Source: Brachypodius melanocephalos (taxonomy: Eukaryota > Chordata > Aves > Passeriformes > Pycnonotidae). Taken from it: 64,000 nt of DNA. Each line of letters opens with the position of its first letter. Position 1 is the stretch's first letter. The notes below the pieces were generated by a model. The model did no database searches, was not told the origin of the DNA, and worked only from the letters and a program-made list of their open reading frames with translations. The position numbers and the translations under genes were made by a program. Positions 49,201-60,678 of this stretch are shown here, piece by piece. The stretch lies in contig VZSR01000028.1 in assembly GCA_013398615.1 (NCBI GenBank), positions 4,269,402-4,333,401 on the forward strand, in the 5' to 3' direction.

Positions 49201-52200
49201 CCCGATGGAGACTTTCAGCAGATAATTGATAAGAAACAAAACTATAATGACTCTAGGCATTAGAACAAAATGCTTCCAAGTTACCTCCTGTGTGTGCCAT
49301 TGGTTGAGAGAAAGCCTCTAAAATAAGAGCTTGGTTCTCCACCCTCTGTTGCTTTGTAACTTCTGTAGCTTTTATAACTGCTTCCTGCTCTGCTATCCTT
49401 AAACAAAACAATACAAGACAAAAAAACCCTCCAAAACAAGAGAAACCCACTCCACTTTTCAGAATAAGCTGCCAATCAATTATGGATTCAGAGGCAAGTA
49501 ACTGTTGGTTTAGCTGGTCCTACTGGTTAATCTGATAATCTTTTTTAAAAGGTACAGGTGCAGCAGTAGAAACTCAGGAAAGCCAGGAGGCAGTGACTGA
49601 CAATCAGAGTCATCCAGTTGCTGAATCCAGTGCTCCAGGTAAGTAATTTTTTTAAAAAAATTCAGACAAGTCTATGAAGTAATCATATGGTAAGGAACCA
49701 GCTTGAAATCATATAACAGCTGGAGATTTCTAACAGCACAGAAACAGCTGCATCCAGAAAAGGATTCTTCTGTACCTTTCTTCTTTCCCTTACTCAAAAC
49801 TTCCTTCTAACCCAGCCAGCCAGTTTTCATTTTGTAAAAATGTATCAGTGGGGGAATAGTTACCCTTGTGCTGGGTATCGCAGTGTTCAGAGAATGGTGA
49901 ATTAGTCTGCATGTTGTGATTTGGAGTAAAGGGATGTGGATGTAGCAGGTAAGAGGGAAATCTTGGGTTGGAAATCACAGTTTTTCAGGTTTTAGCAATC
50001 ACTCTGAATGTTTGGTATAAGTTTTGAAGTGAATGAGAACTTAACCAGGAGTTAAAGGAGGTCATGACTGCATGTGAAGGACCTATGATAATGGAATTTT
50101 ATTGTGTGACCTCTCATTTGCTGGTATTGCCATGGGTAGCTGCTGTGCCTCATGTTTGCATTCTGATCAGGTTGAATTCAGCCTACCTGTTGTGTGAAGT
50201 TCTGAAGTTAACTGTGTTTAACAATGTCTTCAGGCAGTGCCTGTTACACAGGACTTAATTTAGCAAGAACAAGAACCTTAATACAGGGCATTTCCTTAAA
50301 AAAAAAAAAAAGAAAAGAAAAAAGAAGAGGGTACAGATGCATAAATTGTTAAAGGAAAGCTTTATTGAGCAAGTACCTCTTAAGCAGGCAAAGGATCTAA
50401 GCACATGCTGTGGAATCCTGCTGTTGAAGTCAATGCAGACTGACAGCACTTGGTATCAATTATTAGTCTCAGAGACAGTAGGAAGACATTGCTCCAACTC
50501 TTGGAAAAGATAGAGAAGGAAGAAAAGAAGACAGACAAACACTTACCAGAGCTGATAAGAATATTTTCTCAGTTTCTGAGCATGGCCTGGAGAGGATGTG
50601 GTGCTTGAGAAGTGCTTCTTAATCCCTCTGGGTTCAGAAGGAAATTCTTTATCTTGTCACAGCTGTGGAGAAGGTCAGCTGCTGCATACCTGAGGGTGTT
50701 CCCATAGACATCACGGTCAAGCTGATGGTGTGCTTGATTCACTTGAACATCCTGGAGCCACTCAGTGTAAGTGGAAACCAACTCACAAGGGGGGAAATGT
50801 TCTAAGTAATCACAAAAGCAAGTAATTGTTCCTATTTTCATAGACAGAGGTTGTTGAGAGAACTAAGGAACATGTTTTCACTTTGTTTTAAAGCCACACT
50901 GAATCTGAAGACTGTTTTTTCATAAAGGACACTCCTCACTGATGGACACTTTAACCCACTAGAATAGAAAAATGAGGCTTCTTCAGGAATTCTGAATTTT
51001 GGATCTTTTATGTTTCACTTCTAAACTAACATTTAAATAAAGGAAGTACACTTCAGAATGCAAATAGAATAGAAACCATAGGATAAAAATGTAAGCTTCC
51101 AGTAAGCATGCCTTAAAGAAATGTTCTCATTGCTTACTTGTGCTTTAAGCGTTTGTGTGGTTTCTCTTAAAGCCTCTTTTGACTACTCTGGTGGAACAAA
51201 ATCCAGAAGATGTGGGTGACTTGTATTTGGATGTGGCAGAGGCTTTTCTGGATGTTGGAGAATACAACTCAGCCCTGCCTCTCCTGAGTTCCCTTGTCTG
51301 CTCAGAACGATACAACCTGGCTGTTGTGTGGCTTCGGCACGCAGGTGAGAAGAGGCAGGGCTGCTGAACGTGGGGGACTGCGAGATGATAGTACAATGCT
51401 GAGCATTTCCAGGCCCCTTTATCCAAAATCATGGGAGTTTTAGATTGGCTGGTTGAATGAGAATTGGTATTTGCAGAATGAAGTTTATCATGACAGCTCT
51501 GTTGAGCATTTTTTTTGTTCTTCATGTACACTGAAATTTACATCAGCTAAAAGTACTTCATGTAAGTGAAGCAGCATGTATTCTGCATTTCATCCTGTGT
51601 CAGTTGCTGATCTTTGAAGTGAAACTGTGGATGCATCAGTGCATATATCGGAATATTTTCACTCAAAAATACATGTTTGGGGTGATTTTACTAAGAAAGT
51701 GTGTTAATTTATTTGCAAACTTTGAAATCTTCTTTTTCTGCCACTTAAGTGTCTTGTGTTGCTTATGGTATTTCTAGAGTGTTTGAAGGCTTTGGGACAC
51801 ATGGAGCGTGCTGCAGAGAGCTATGCCAAAGTTGTCGATCTTGCTCCATTGCATCTTGATGCAAGAATCTCACTTTCAACACTTCAGCAGCAGCTGGGCC
51901 GGCCTGAGAAAGCTCTGGAGGCTCTGGAGCCAATGTATGACCCAGATACTCTGGCTCAGGATGCTAACGCTGCACAGCAGGTGGGTAAAGTGTTCTGTGC
52001 CTCCATTTAGGATGTGTTATTCTGCCAAACTGTGCTAGTAGTCCAAGATGTCTGCATAGGACCAGGGATTTGGACTTACCTCCCCATGGGGAGCTTGCAG
52101 AGCACAGTGACTGATCCATTAGAGCGTCAGGGACACGTCCCCCTGACTTTCTCCCTGACCATTCTCTCAGCATTTCCCCAGTCCCATCTGATAATTTCTG

Positions 52201-55200
52201 TGCAGTGCACAAGCTTTTGGCCACTGAGAGCCAGTTGTGATTCTACATCAAGTTGATCAGCAGCTGCTACATGTGAGCTACATGGTTTGGCTTCTGTTGA
52301 TTGTAAGCAGAGGTTCTGAATCCCCTCTCTAGAAGCACCCTCACCATAGGTAAGAGTCATGCTAGATTTCTCTGAAATTGGAGAATTTGGAACAGTAACT
52401 CCTGAGAGCAGTTTAGGGAGAGCTTATCTGCTGCTGCAGATTCTTGCAGCTTTCTGAAAGCTTTTACAATCCTCTTAGTACTGTACCGAGTCAAAATTGT
52501 TTGTTTTATAAACTCCCTCTGTGCAAGAGGTTGAATAATAATGTTCACTGTTGTCCAGGAATTAAAGCTCCTCCTGCATCGCTCAACGCTGTTGTATTCC
52601 CAAGGCAAAATGTATGGTTACATCGACACCTTGCTCACAATGCTGGCAATGCTGCTGAAGGTAAGCCAGTCTCTCCAGCTGCTCTGTAAGAAATTGGACA
52701 GCTGTGACCTGGGTCAAGACCCAAACAACAAATGAACTCAGGAGGAAAGCTAGTGGGCTTTTATACGTGAGTGGATTCATAATTTTGTTAGATAGTCATC
52801 TTGCAGGTAGCCTGCAATACTGGCATTCCTGCCTGTAGTGTTCAGAACAGAGGACTGTTAGTGTGTGTAATGACTGATACAGTGACTTCAGCTCCCTGTT
52901 CTCAGTGTCCTTACAACTCACTGAATTCTAAAGCTTGCCTTTTTAACACTCAGCACAGGGCTTTTTTGAGGAGTTGATACTGGCTTCTATTTCAAGTTTT
53001 TTTTAAAAAATTCTTTCTTTATTATTTTCTTGCGATAAAAAGACAAAATAAGAATTTGTTTAGCCAGTAAATACAGTGGTGGCGGTTTTGTGTTAATTGA
53101 TTTTTGTTTATTTTTAAATAGGGCGTGACTTAAGGGAATATTTAGACCTCCATTTTATACACTTGCTCAGCACCTTGACTATTATATTACTATTGTATTA
53201 CAATGCTATTGTATTGTATTGACTGGTTGAAGAGCTGACTATCCACAAACTTCTGAAACTGGTAGAGAAAGGCATTGTTCTTCTTCTATGCAAAGAGTCT
53301 TGATTTCAATATACCCAGGGATGTTCCAATCCCAGAAGGAGTCTTTTTAAGTAGCTTGGAGAGTTTGTATTTTTCTTTTGCTTAGCCCAGTTTGCACTGG
53401 AGCACCAGACAATGCAGAGGTGATATTCCTGTTGGGAATGTTCTCTCTGATGACCTTGCTGTATGGTGGTGTCATGGACTGTTTTGGGATGCAACGTGAA
53501 CAAGTGGATTGGCCACAAAGCTGCCTTTGTAACAGGATGTTATACTGTAATCTGAAATGCTGCCCTTAAATTTGTTTCTAGGTAGCAATGAGCAGAGCTC
53601 AGGTGTGTTTGATATCTAGTTCCAAATCTGGAGAGAGACACCTCTATCTTATTAAGGTGTCGAGGGATAAAATTTCTGACAATGATGACCAAGAGACAGC
53701 AAATTGCGATGCGAAAGGTAACAAATCACAGATTGTTTATTAAAAACAAAGCAACAAGGTGAACTCCATAGTTCTGAAAAATTATAAAAATGCTCCTATT
53801 TTGCATGCTAAATCCATGCAGTTCATGTTAACATTGCTTTATTTCTAGGGCAAAGAAGGCAGCAAAACTGAAGATAATATATCTTAAGGGAACAGTCCCT
53901 ATTCAGAGAAAAATATTAAGATTACAGAATAATTCAGATTGAGAAGGGCCTCTAGAGATCCTGTGGGCCAACGTTCTCCTTGGGAGAAATATCATACAAT
54001 ATCAAATCTAGAACATAATACAAATACATTGTAAAAGTGGTGTCATGTTTTTTTAGCTGGCCCAGGCTTGGTTGAGCCAGATTACATGTTCTGGCTGTTA
54101 AGCACTGCTTGATAAATTAGGGAGAGGAACTTCATTACATTCATGTAGTATGTTTACAGCCTGAACTGGGTGTGTTGCTTGCCCTTTGTTCTCACTTTGT
54201 GTTTTTTTGCTGGTGTTTTATAAACTGCCCTTAAACTGAGAAAAACTAAATATCTCATATTAACTGTTAGTACTACAATGTCTTTGAAAATACCAGTTTG
54301 ATATATACATCTATTTTGTAAAAACGTATCTTTCTTGTCCTAATTTTTGTCAACTTTCTGGCTCCAATATTTTTAGCAATTTTTGCTGTTCTCACAAGCG
54401 TTCTGACAAAAGATGACTGGTGGAACCTCCTCCTGAAGGCCATCTATGCCTTGTGTGACCTCTCCCGGTACAAGGAGGCAGAGCTGCTTGTGGATTCCTC
54501 ACTGGAATATTACTCATTCTACGAGGATAGACAAAAGCGCAAGGAGCTGGAGTACTTTGGGCTGTCTGCTGCAATTCTGGACAAGAACTTCAGAAAAGCT
54601 TACAACTATATCAGGTGGGCTGCTGAGAAGGCAGAGCAGTCTGTGCTGTGATTGCCTCCACTGAGGCTGTAATCATACTGCTGAAGTGGGCAGGCTGATG
54701 CTTTCCAGCCTTGGCTAAATGAGAAAAGGCTACTGAAAATGAAGGAGCTTTCCAGTAGCCTCAGATTCCAAAAATGCACAATGCAATGGATTGGTTGATT
54801 TGGCCAGAACCATTGGTTCTGTGTTTCACTCTCATCTTTGCCTCAGTCACTGATCTTCTCTTTGAGTTTCTGTTCTTTGTTATCTTCCCTGAACTACTGA
54901 GATTTTATCGAAGATACAGTATATACTACATAGCATTTACTAATTTCTTGCACACTTCTCACTCTGTAGAATCATGGTCATGGAAAATGTCAATAAGCCC
55001 CAGCTGTGGAACATCTTCAATCAGGTCACTATGCAGTCTCAGGATGTCCGTCACCATCGCTTTTGTCTCCGCCTGATGCTGAAAAATCCTGACAATCACG
55101 TGCTGTGTGTCCTCAACGGGCACAATGCCTTCGTGTCTGGCAGTTTCAAGCATGCTCTTGGTAATATCTTTCATGTTCTAATATCAACAAATAGAACAAG

Positions 55201-58200
55201 TGAAAGTTTATAAAAAGAGAAAGATTTTTTTTTTTTTTGAATCAGAAAATTATAGGTTCACAATGCTAGTCTGGTGCTTTAATTATTCTGTACACAAATC
55301 AGAGCATTGCTGAAGGGTTTTGCTAATAAAAATTAAGCTGGCACGTTTCAAGTTTAGCGTACATTGCAAATATAACTAACTTGCAAAGATAATTGGAGGC
55401 TAATGATGATAATAATGACAGAACCAATTCAAACAGCAAATACAGCTGGTTGCATGTTTTAAGCAGGCCTTTGAAGTAAACCTGCTGCTTTCAGTCAAGT
55501 CCTCCAAATGTCACATTTAAATCCCAGCAAGGGCCATGTTTGCCCTCTGTGTCTGATTGTTTTCTACTTCCGTTTTTACACCACAATCTGTGCTCTTCCT
55601 TCAGAATCCAGTGGGTGCTGAAAATACACAATTTTCTTCCCTGTTTTTTCCTGTGTATTTTGATGTAGGTATATTAAACTGTTTCTTTTCTTAGTTCACA
55701 CTTCTGATTCAAGTATTTTCTTTCTTGCCCTTAACTTCTTAAAGAATGCTTTTCACAACCAACATCTTGATTCATTTATTTGCTTTCAGGTCAGTATGTG
55801 CAAGCCTTCCGTGCAAACCCAGATGAGCCTTTGTACAGTCTTTGTATTGGCCTGACTTTCATCCACATGGCCTCTCAGAAATATGTGCTGAAAAGGCATG
55901 CTCTTCTAGTACAGGTGAGGCAATGTTTTTCTTGATACCCACAGTGTTTCCTGGCTTTGTATCTTGCAGATGGTTATGGCTGGAACACACTCTGATTCAA
56001 TAATTTTTCATCTTTAAGATGGCATTTCTAAAGAGGGAAGTGGCAAAACATAAGCACAGATGAATGTGCTTTTGAACTATAGTTACACCATCTGAATCTC
56101 CTCTCCTTAGGGGTAAAGGTAGCTTGTTACTCACCTTCATGTTAACAGCTGCCAGCTGTTTGTGAAAATATGACTAATTTCTTGGTGGTTGTAATCTGAA
56201 TTTGCTTTCAAATTTGGCCTGCATTGCTGTAGAGTGGAATCTATGCCATGTGCCCTTTGTAGATGCGTCTCATAAACTGCATTCTTGAAGCAAATTTTAC
56301 AGGTTGGGAAAGAGGTTTTTTTTCCCCCATCTTCCTTTTCCCCTTTTAGGTGCCTCTCTTTGTACCGATCTACACACTCTCTTTGCAAAGATCTTGTGAG
56401 CTCCAGTTTAGCTACCTTCAAATTTTCAGCTTCCTTATTCACATTTTCATTTTCATCTGCAAGATCCAGTTACAAACTGGACTTAGTAGTTTTAAACAGA
56501 ATCTTGAAAGTAATTTCCTCTACTTTACACCAAGTATTTTCATTAATTTGAAATACTTTTTAATTCCTGTAGCTGCTGAGCTCAGTTAGCACAATATGGT
56601 GAGGATCCTGAGCCCTTATGACTTCTGAAATGGCTGGAAGACTGTAGCTTGCACTGATCTTGACCAAAACCAGTTATGACAGTGTCCAACTTCAAGATAT
56701 TTTGAACTTGCAAGCTTTGACCTAATTTTAATATTTTTATCCACTTTTTTTCTGTAACCAGCTTGTCTTTTTTACAGGGACTGCCCTGTTCTCCTTTTAT
56801 AATATTCTTGAACAATGTCCTATTTTTGTTACCCCCTGGCAATACAGTTCCCTGCTCTCTCTCTCCTCATTTCCTGCTTACTATACTCAGTGATTTTATA
56901 TAATTTCTTGCTGCTATGGTAGTTAATTAGTAATTCAACCACAGCGACCTGCTGGTGTCCTAAATTATGATCATTAGCTGCTTGTGTCTGAACTAATTCC
57001 TCGTATCAGAGGAAGTACCTTCTCTGGTTACCAACATGGTCCCTGGAAAGACGGTCCTCTGTTTACAACAGGATCATCACACTCCGAAATGGTAACAAAC
57101 TAAAATGCACAGGAGGGGAGGAAAAAGTTGTGAGGTCGATTTCTCTTACAGGGATTCTCCTTCCTTCACCGCTACTTGGACCTGCGCGGACCCTGCCAGG
57201 AGTCCTTCTACAACCTAGGCCGTGGCCTGCACCAGCTGGGATTGCTGCACCTGGCAATCCACTATTACCAAAGGGCACTTGAACTTCCTCCCCTCACACT
57301 AGAGGTACTGTAACTTTGTAAGTTATGGATAGAGAATAAAGTCAGGAAAATGTGAAGAATTCCTTAGTCATAGTTAAAATAGGTACATGAATTCTGTAGT
57401 TGTGCCTCCTTCAATTTCTATTTTAATTCCTTGTCATTGGAAGCCCACATTTGATTGTCACGTGATAATGTATTTAAGTATGTGTTAAGTTCAAAGATGT
57501 ATGAATTTTGAAGGATTTACTCAAAGGCTGAAACAGCAGCAAAAAGGATTGCTAAACAACTTTTCCTGGTTAAGTAGCTGACCTTTCTATATATTACATG
57601 CAATGAATATAACTGAAAGTTCTGTATACTCACCCATGCTACAAAACAGCTTGCTGGAGCAAGATGGACCAATATTAGGAATGCCTAATTGCATCTGAGC
57701 CATAGTTTAATTCTAATTGATCTGTAATGGATCCTGATTGACATGTCATACATTTCCAAGTCTGGTCTGTGGAATGGGTAGGTAGAAACATTGCAAGTAT
57801 GTTTAAAAAATGGGCAGCGTTGGTAAAGTAAGAACCATGAGTGTTAATCAGCTCTGAACTCCCAGGGATCTGGCTGGAGAAACAAATACTCAGCATACAA
57901 AGACAAATTAAGGTAGTACTTTGCTGGTTTATAAGCTGGTTATTTAACTTACAGCTAATGTTTTGAGTGCGAAATTTTATAACTTTGGTGATTAACAACA
58001 TGATGTAGAAGCTTCTTAAAGAGGGAGAGCACAAGGAATACTTGTTCTGTTTCCATACAGGTGAAGGCCTTTATTGGCCATGAATATGTAATTTGACTCC
58101 ACTGTAATGGCTCCTCATGTTTCAGTTTTTTATACTATTTTTGTGTATTGATAACATTTTTTAATCGTTATTTTTACAGGGAATAGAAACGGATCAAACA

Positions 58201-58302
58201 GACTTGAGAAGAGATACTGCCTTTAACTTGTCACTCATTTACCAGAGCAGTGGGAATACCAGAATGGCTCAGAAGATGTTGTATACTTATGCAGTTGTGT
58301 GA
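43075..58302 (+). CDS. GTF3C3: GTF3C3 (TFIIIC102), TFIIIC subunit 3, complete, 19 exons
   Basis: This is a subunit of TFIIIC, which binds tRNA and related gene promoters and recruits TFIIIB and RNA polymerase III. It is a TPR scaffold, the homologue of yeast tau131. Nineteen exons join into 2,727 nt, 908 residues (human about 886). Layout: N-terminus MSGFSPELIEYLEGKISFEE; an acidic linker with 15 consecutive Glu (codons 44967-45011); the conserved RPRSKLPRALRGLMGEANIR segment; an N-terminal TPR array (about residues 145-350); a variable acidic linker (about 350-405) with one extra exon; a second TPR array (about 410-575 and 640-900). The C-terminus is TYAVV, not the TYCSI I recall for human. 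All introns are GT-AG except the GC-AG intron after exon 3. The gene is complete and intact. Confidence 0.97.
43724..43826 (+). CDS. GTF3C3: GTF3C3 exon 2
   Basis: 103 nt, phase 0 to 1. A poorly conserved Ser/Glu-rich linker beginning GGENASAEENEEDVEAPSSS. Acceptor gtgtgtag, donor gtaggt. Confidence 0.88.
44902..45089 (+). CDS. GTF3C3: GTF3C3 exon 3 with poly-Glu run and GC donor
   Basis: 188 nt, phase 1 to 0. Encodes SVHRVFASMLGEN (SVHKVFASMLGEN in human), 15 Glu, then TAGDVFVLEMVLNRETKKMM and K. The donor is AAA|GCAAGT; no GT donor keeps the frame. Confidence 0.93.
44967..45011 (+). repeat. GTF3C3: Coding GAG/GAA repeat, 15 Glu
   Basis: 45 bases of GAA and GAG codons in GTF3C3 exon 3. Human GTF3C3 has a similar acidic run, so the tract is functional or tolerated, but its length is likely to vary by slippage. 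Confidence 0.9.
45475..45598 (+). CDS. GTF3C3: GTF3C3 exon 4
   Basis: 124 nt, phase 0 to 1. Encodes EKRPRSKLPRALRGLMGEAN and the start of the first TPR (FARGEREEAILMCMEIIRQ). Acceptor tccatttag, donor gtacgg. Confidence 0.96.
46101..46292 (+). CDS. GTF3C3: GTF3C3 exon 5
   Basis: 192 nt, phase 1 to 1. TPR sequence: APLAHEPFSTLAMIYEDQGD and further repeats up to IKQAVFCYTK. Acceptor tcttttccag, donor gtagtg. Confidence 0.96.
46546..46711 (+). CDS. GTF3C3: GTF3C3 exon 6 (CpG-rich)
   Basis: 166 nt, phase 1 to 2. TPR sequence ALKYDPTNVRFLGERSSLYE and on to FMQLARDVA. Base composition differs from its neighbours: high GC with about 15 CpGs, while the introns around it are AT-rich. Acceptor ctcgctgcag, donor gtgagc. 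Confidence 0.96.
47253..47400 (+). CDS. GTF3C3: GTF3C3 exon 7
   Basis: 148 nt, phase 2 to 0. Encodes SYYEANDVTSAIEIVEEAFS and ends ISSKQYDKALA. Acceptor cattttccag, donor gtacgg. Confidence 0.95.
48434..48506 (+). CDS. GTF3C3: GTF3C3 exon 8
   Basis: 73 nt, phase 0 to 1. Encodes VITDFTGIVLEKKVPEKSAA and EEKK, entering the variable linker. Acceptor tctgttttag, donor gtaagt. Confidence 0.93.
49552..49638 (+). CDS. GTF3C3: GTF3C3 exon 9, extra linker exon
   Basis: 87 nt, phase 1 to 1, so it can be skipped without changing frame. It encodes an acidic, Gln/Ser-rich segment (TGAAVETQESQEAVTDNQSH then PVAESSAP) that I do not find in the human protein as I recall it. Acceptor ttttttaaaag, donor gtaagt. 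Confidence 0.75.
50663..50766 (+). CDS. GTF3C3: GTF3C3 exon 10
   Basis: 104 nt, phase 1 to 0. The linker ends and the conserved IPEGVPIDITVKLMVCLIHL NILEPLS begins. Acceptor cttgtcacag, donor gtaagt. Confidence 0.94.
51173..51344 (+). CDS. GTF3C3: GTF3C3 exon 11
   Basis: 172 nt, phase 0 to 1. Encodes PLLTTLVEQNPEDVGDLYLD and TPR sequence to VVWLRHA. Acceptor ctcttaaag, donor gtgaga. Confidence 0.96.
51778..51980 (+). CDS. GTF3C3: GTF3C3 exon 12
   Basis: 203 nt, phase 1 to 0. TPR sequence ECLKALGHMERAAESYAKVV and on to DPDTLAQDANAAQQ. Acceptor gtatttctag, donor gtgggt. Confidence 0.96.
52559..52660 (+). CDS. GTF3C3: GTF3C3 exon 13
   Basis: 102 nt, phase 0 to 0. Encodes ELKLLLHRSTLLYSQGKMYG and YIDTLLTMLAMLLK. 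Acceptor ttgtccag, donor gtaagc. Confidence 0.96.
53582..53717 (+). CDS. GTF3C3: GTF3C3 exon 14
   Basis: 136 nt, phase 0 to 1. Encodes VAMSRAQVCLISSSKSGERH and on to ETANCDAK. Acceptor gtttctag, donor gtaaca. Confidence 0.95.
53918..53985 (-). mobile_element. Short CR1 3'-end fragment in GTF3C3 intron 14
   Basis: The plus strand reads 'ttacagaataattcagattg', then 'agaagggcctctagagatcc', the reverse complement of a CR1 3' tail. Short and degraded. Confidence 0.65.
54377..54614 (+). CDS. GTF3C3: GTF3C3 exon 15
   Basis: 238 nt, the longest exon, phase 1 to 2. Encodes AIFAVLTSVLTKDDWWNLLL and on to NFRKAYNYI. Acceptor atttttag, donor gtgggc. Confidence 0.96.
54970..55160 (+). CDS. GTF3C3: GTF3C3 exon 16
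   Basis: 191 nt, phase 2 to 1. Encodes RIMVMENVNKPQLWNIFNQV and on to FVSGSFKHAL. Acceptor actctgtag, donor gtaata. Confidence 0.96.
55790..55914 (+). CDS. GTF3C3: GTF3C3 exon 17
   Basis: 125 nt, phase 1 to 0. Encodes GQYVQAFRANPDEPLYSLCI and on to KRHALLVQ. Acceptor tgctttcag, donor gtgagg. Confidence 0.96.
57152..57304 (+). CDS. GTF3C3: GTF3C3 exon 18
   Basis: 153 nt, phase 0 to 0. TPR sequence GFSFLHRYLDLRGPCQESFY and on to RALELPPLTLE. Acceptor ctcttacag, donor gtactg. Confidence 0.96.
58180..58302 (+). CDS. GTF3C3: GTF3C3 exon 19 (stop TGA)
   Basis: 123 nt including TGA at 58300-58302. Encodes GIETDQTDLRRDTAFNLSLI, then YQSSGNTRMAQKMLYTYAVV. The last three residues differ from the human end as I recall it. 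Acceptor tttttacag. Confidence 0.94.
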   Translation, partial: GIETDQTDLRRDTAFNLSLIYQSSGNTRMAQKMLYTYAVV

Positions 58303-58925
58303 TGAGGTTTGTGCAGGTGCAGTTGATACCCTTTGGGCTGACCTTTGCATTATGCAGTGCTGGGGAAGCTGGTTTTAAGTACAGCTTTGTCTGCAGAGGG
58401 TCAGAGACGTGGCTGGTGCGGTGTTGTGGCTTTGTGGACTTCTGTCTCTGCCATTTGCACTGTATCTCGTGTGGAGGGAAACTGGCCATCCTGAGCACAC
58501 CCCTGACGTGCTCACAAGGGGCTGCTTTTGGTGCACTGCTCTCTAAATAGATTCAATCTTGTGTAGACTCAAACAGTGACAACCGAGGCCCTGTGTGATT
58601 TGCTGAGGGCTTTCAGGTGGGGGAGAATGTACAGTGTGCAGTATTTCAGCTAATTACCATAGAGGTTGCTGAAGAAGCCATCTTCACTGGTGATGGCTTC
58701 ACTGGTGATGGTATTTTAATGTGCAGCATTAAGTTACAATAATGTGGAACCATCCTAGAGGATGAAGAATTCAGTATTTCAAGATCTTTAAAATATTCAG
58801 AATTTTCTAGGAGTTCATATTCCTAGCAGTTTTTGTATTTGAAGGGGATTGATCTTTGTTGTACTGAAATCAGTGTAACTTTTATTCTTTCTCTGAACTT
58901 GTTAATAAAAATTCTGAGGTTAATG
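58303..58925 (+). other. GTF3C3: GTF3C3 3' UTR
   Basis: DNA from the stop codon to the AATAAA at 58904-58909 (context GTTAATAAAAATTCTG), about 600 bases. It contains a duplicated 15-mer (CTTCACTGGTGATGG, twice between 58682 and 58711). An open frame across the start of this stretch (58299-58550) is out of frame with GTF3C3 and not taken as coding. Confidence 0.7.
58904..58909 (+). terminator. GTF3C3: AATAAA polyadenylation signal of GTF3C3
   Basis: The first canonical AATAAA after the stop, followed by T/GT-rich DNA ('ggtgtttattctc'), as expected for a cleavage site near 58925. Confidence 0.7.
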
Positions 58926-60678
58926 GTGTTTATTCTCAGCTAACATCTATCCTACTGAATAGGACAAACCTAAAGCCATATGGCACACACCTAATTTTAA
59001 GCAACACAATTTAATGAGGCTCAGGTGTGTTTAGCTTTGCTGGTGTGCTGAGCCACCCCTTTGACCTCAGAACAACCATTTGCCTCAAGGGAGAGAGGCT
59101 CTTGCATTAGTTGGCACTCCTACCATATAAATTACAGTTTAGGGCCAAATTTCTGGAGGAGCAGGAGGAGACAGTTCCAGAGTGTCCTTGGGCTACCCCT
59201 AGGCTCCAGAGGCATGCAAGACTTTTCTCCCTACTATACTAAACAAGTATCACAAATAACATGTGTAGGTCCCACAGAAGCAGTAGTGCTGTGGGGCACA
59301 GAGGAGGTGGTGAGCAGCTCTGCTGAGGCAGGTCAGAGTGCAACACCTCCTGTCCTGAAGCCAGATTGTACTGACACCACATGGAAGAGTAGGCCATGAT
59401 CAAGATGAGCTGATCTTGGATCTTGAAAACTGTGCATGCTGTAATCATCTTCAGCATATCATGACATAAGTCTGCTGCTCTAGCTACTCTTTCTCCAGTC
59501 TGTTGTTCCACAGTAGGACGAGTTGAACAAATTCCACTAATTCTTATGAAGGTAAGGTGATGTGTAGTGTAACATTGCACACCTCATGAATTCCTTCTAT
59601 GCTCCTGAAATAGCCCAAGGCTTATGTTCTCTCATGACCCAGATATCATCTCCCATTAGAAGCAGCCAGTCCTGCCAGTTCCTCCCTGCCTCAGTCACGT
59701 CAGTATCCAGCCACAGGCACATGACTGTGTCTTCAGTAATTCACCTGAACCCTCTGCAAACCAGAGTTTGCAAACCAAAAAACAAGTCTGAGTTCTGATA
59801 GACACCTGCCAAGCCTTAGTCTAAAGCTGGTGAAAGAGAAGGGATAAAAGCAAACATGTAGCCTATCAGTAGCATATGGTTTACAGTGATTACAAATAAA
59901 GAATAATCGTTTTGTTATAAGTAGTAATTCTATCAGCCTCATAATGCAAAGAACCTGAATCAAAAAGACAAAATGAGAGGTCTGAGTAGATTCAAATCAG
60001 CTGTTAGGGTTTAAACAAGAGTTCCAAGGTTCCCTGTAGATGCCCTGTGAACACCTTTTATGTGCAGCTGGCCTCAGCAATTCACACCTATCTAACTGTC
60101 AGATCAGGTAAAGTGCCAGATTCTTCCACACCTGGGTGCTACAGGGAGTCTCCTTGGCAGCAGGTGATGCTCTCCCAGGGCTGGGAATCACCATCAGGTG
60201 AGCTCATTTCCTGCACAGCTCACGTGGGCCTCTCCAGGGGTGAGCTGGAGGCCTGCTCTTTGCCCTGTGTGTCCAGGGAGGCATGGGGGGGCTCCTGGCT
60301 TTTCCTCCTGAGAAGAGATGTGCTAGTTTATGAAGATGATGACTCTTTGGGAAGTCTTTGTCGTTACTGAAGAAGAGATGAAGCTTTAGCAGTTTAATAC
60401 TGACATCTCTAAATGTTAATTACATGGCTGTACAAGAACTAATTATGGAGAAGGCTGAGGAACCTACTCAAAGAAGGTAAGCATGGCTTTTGGAAGGGTG
60501 TCTGTAAGAGGGTGTGAACAAGGGAAGATAAACCACTGACATGGAGCTGAATGCAGAGGAAAATAGATTAGCTGTTAGCTTTCAGATCAGTGTTAGCTTA
60601 ATGGATATCAACCACGCATGAAGTGTGTACAAATCACCTTTTCTAAGTACAGAACAGTCCCTTGAAGCTCTCCTGTAC

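Noticed and set aside
59061..59399. 112-aa plus-strand open frame after GTF3C3
   Set aside because: No similarity to known proteins, no splice or promoter context.
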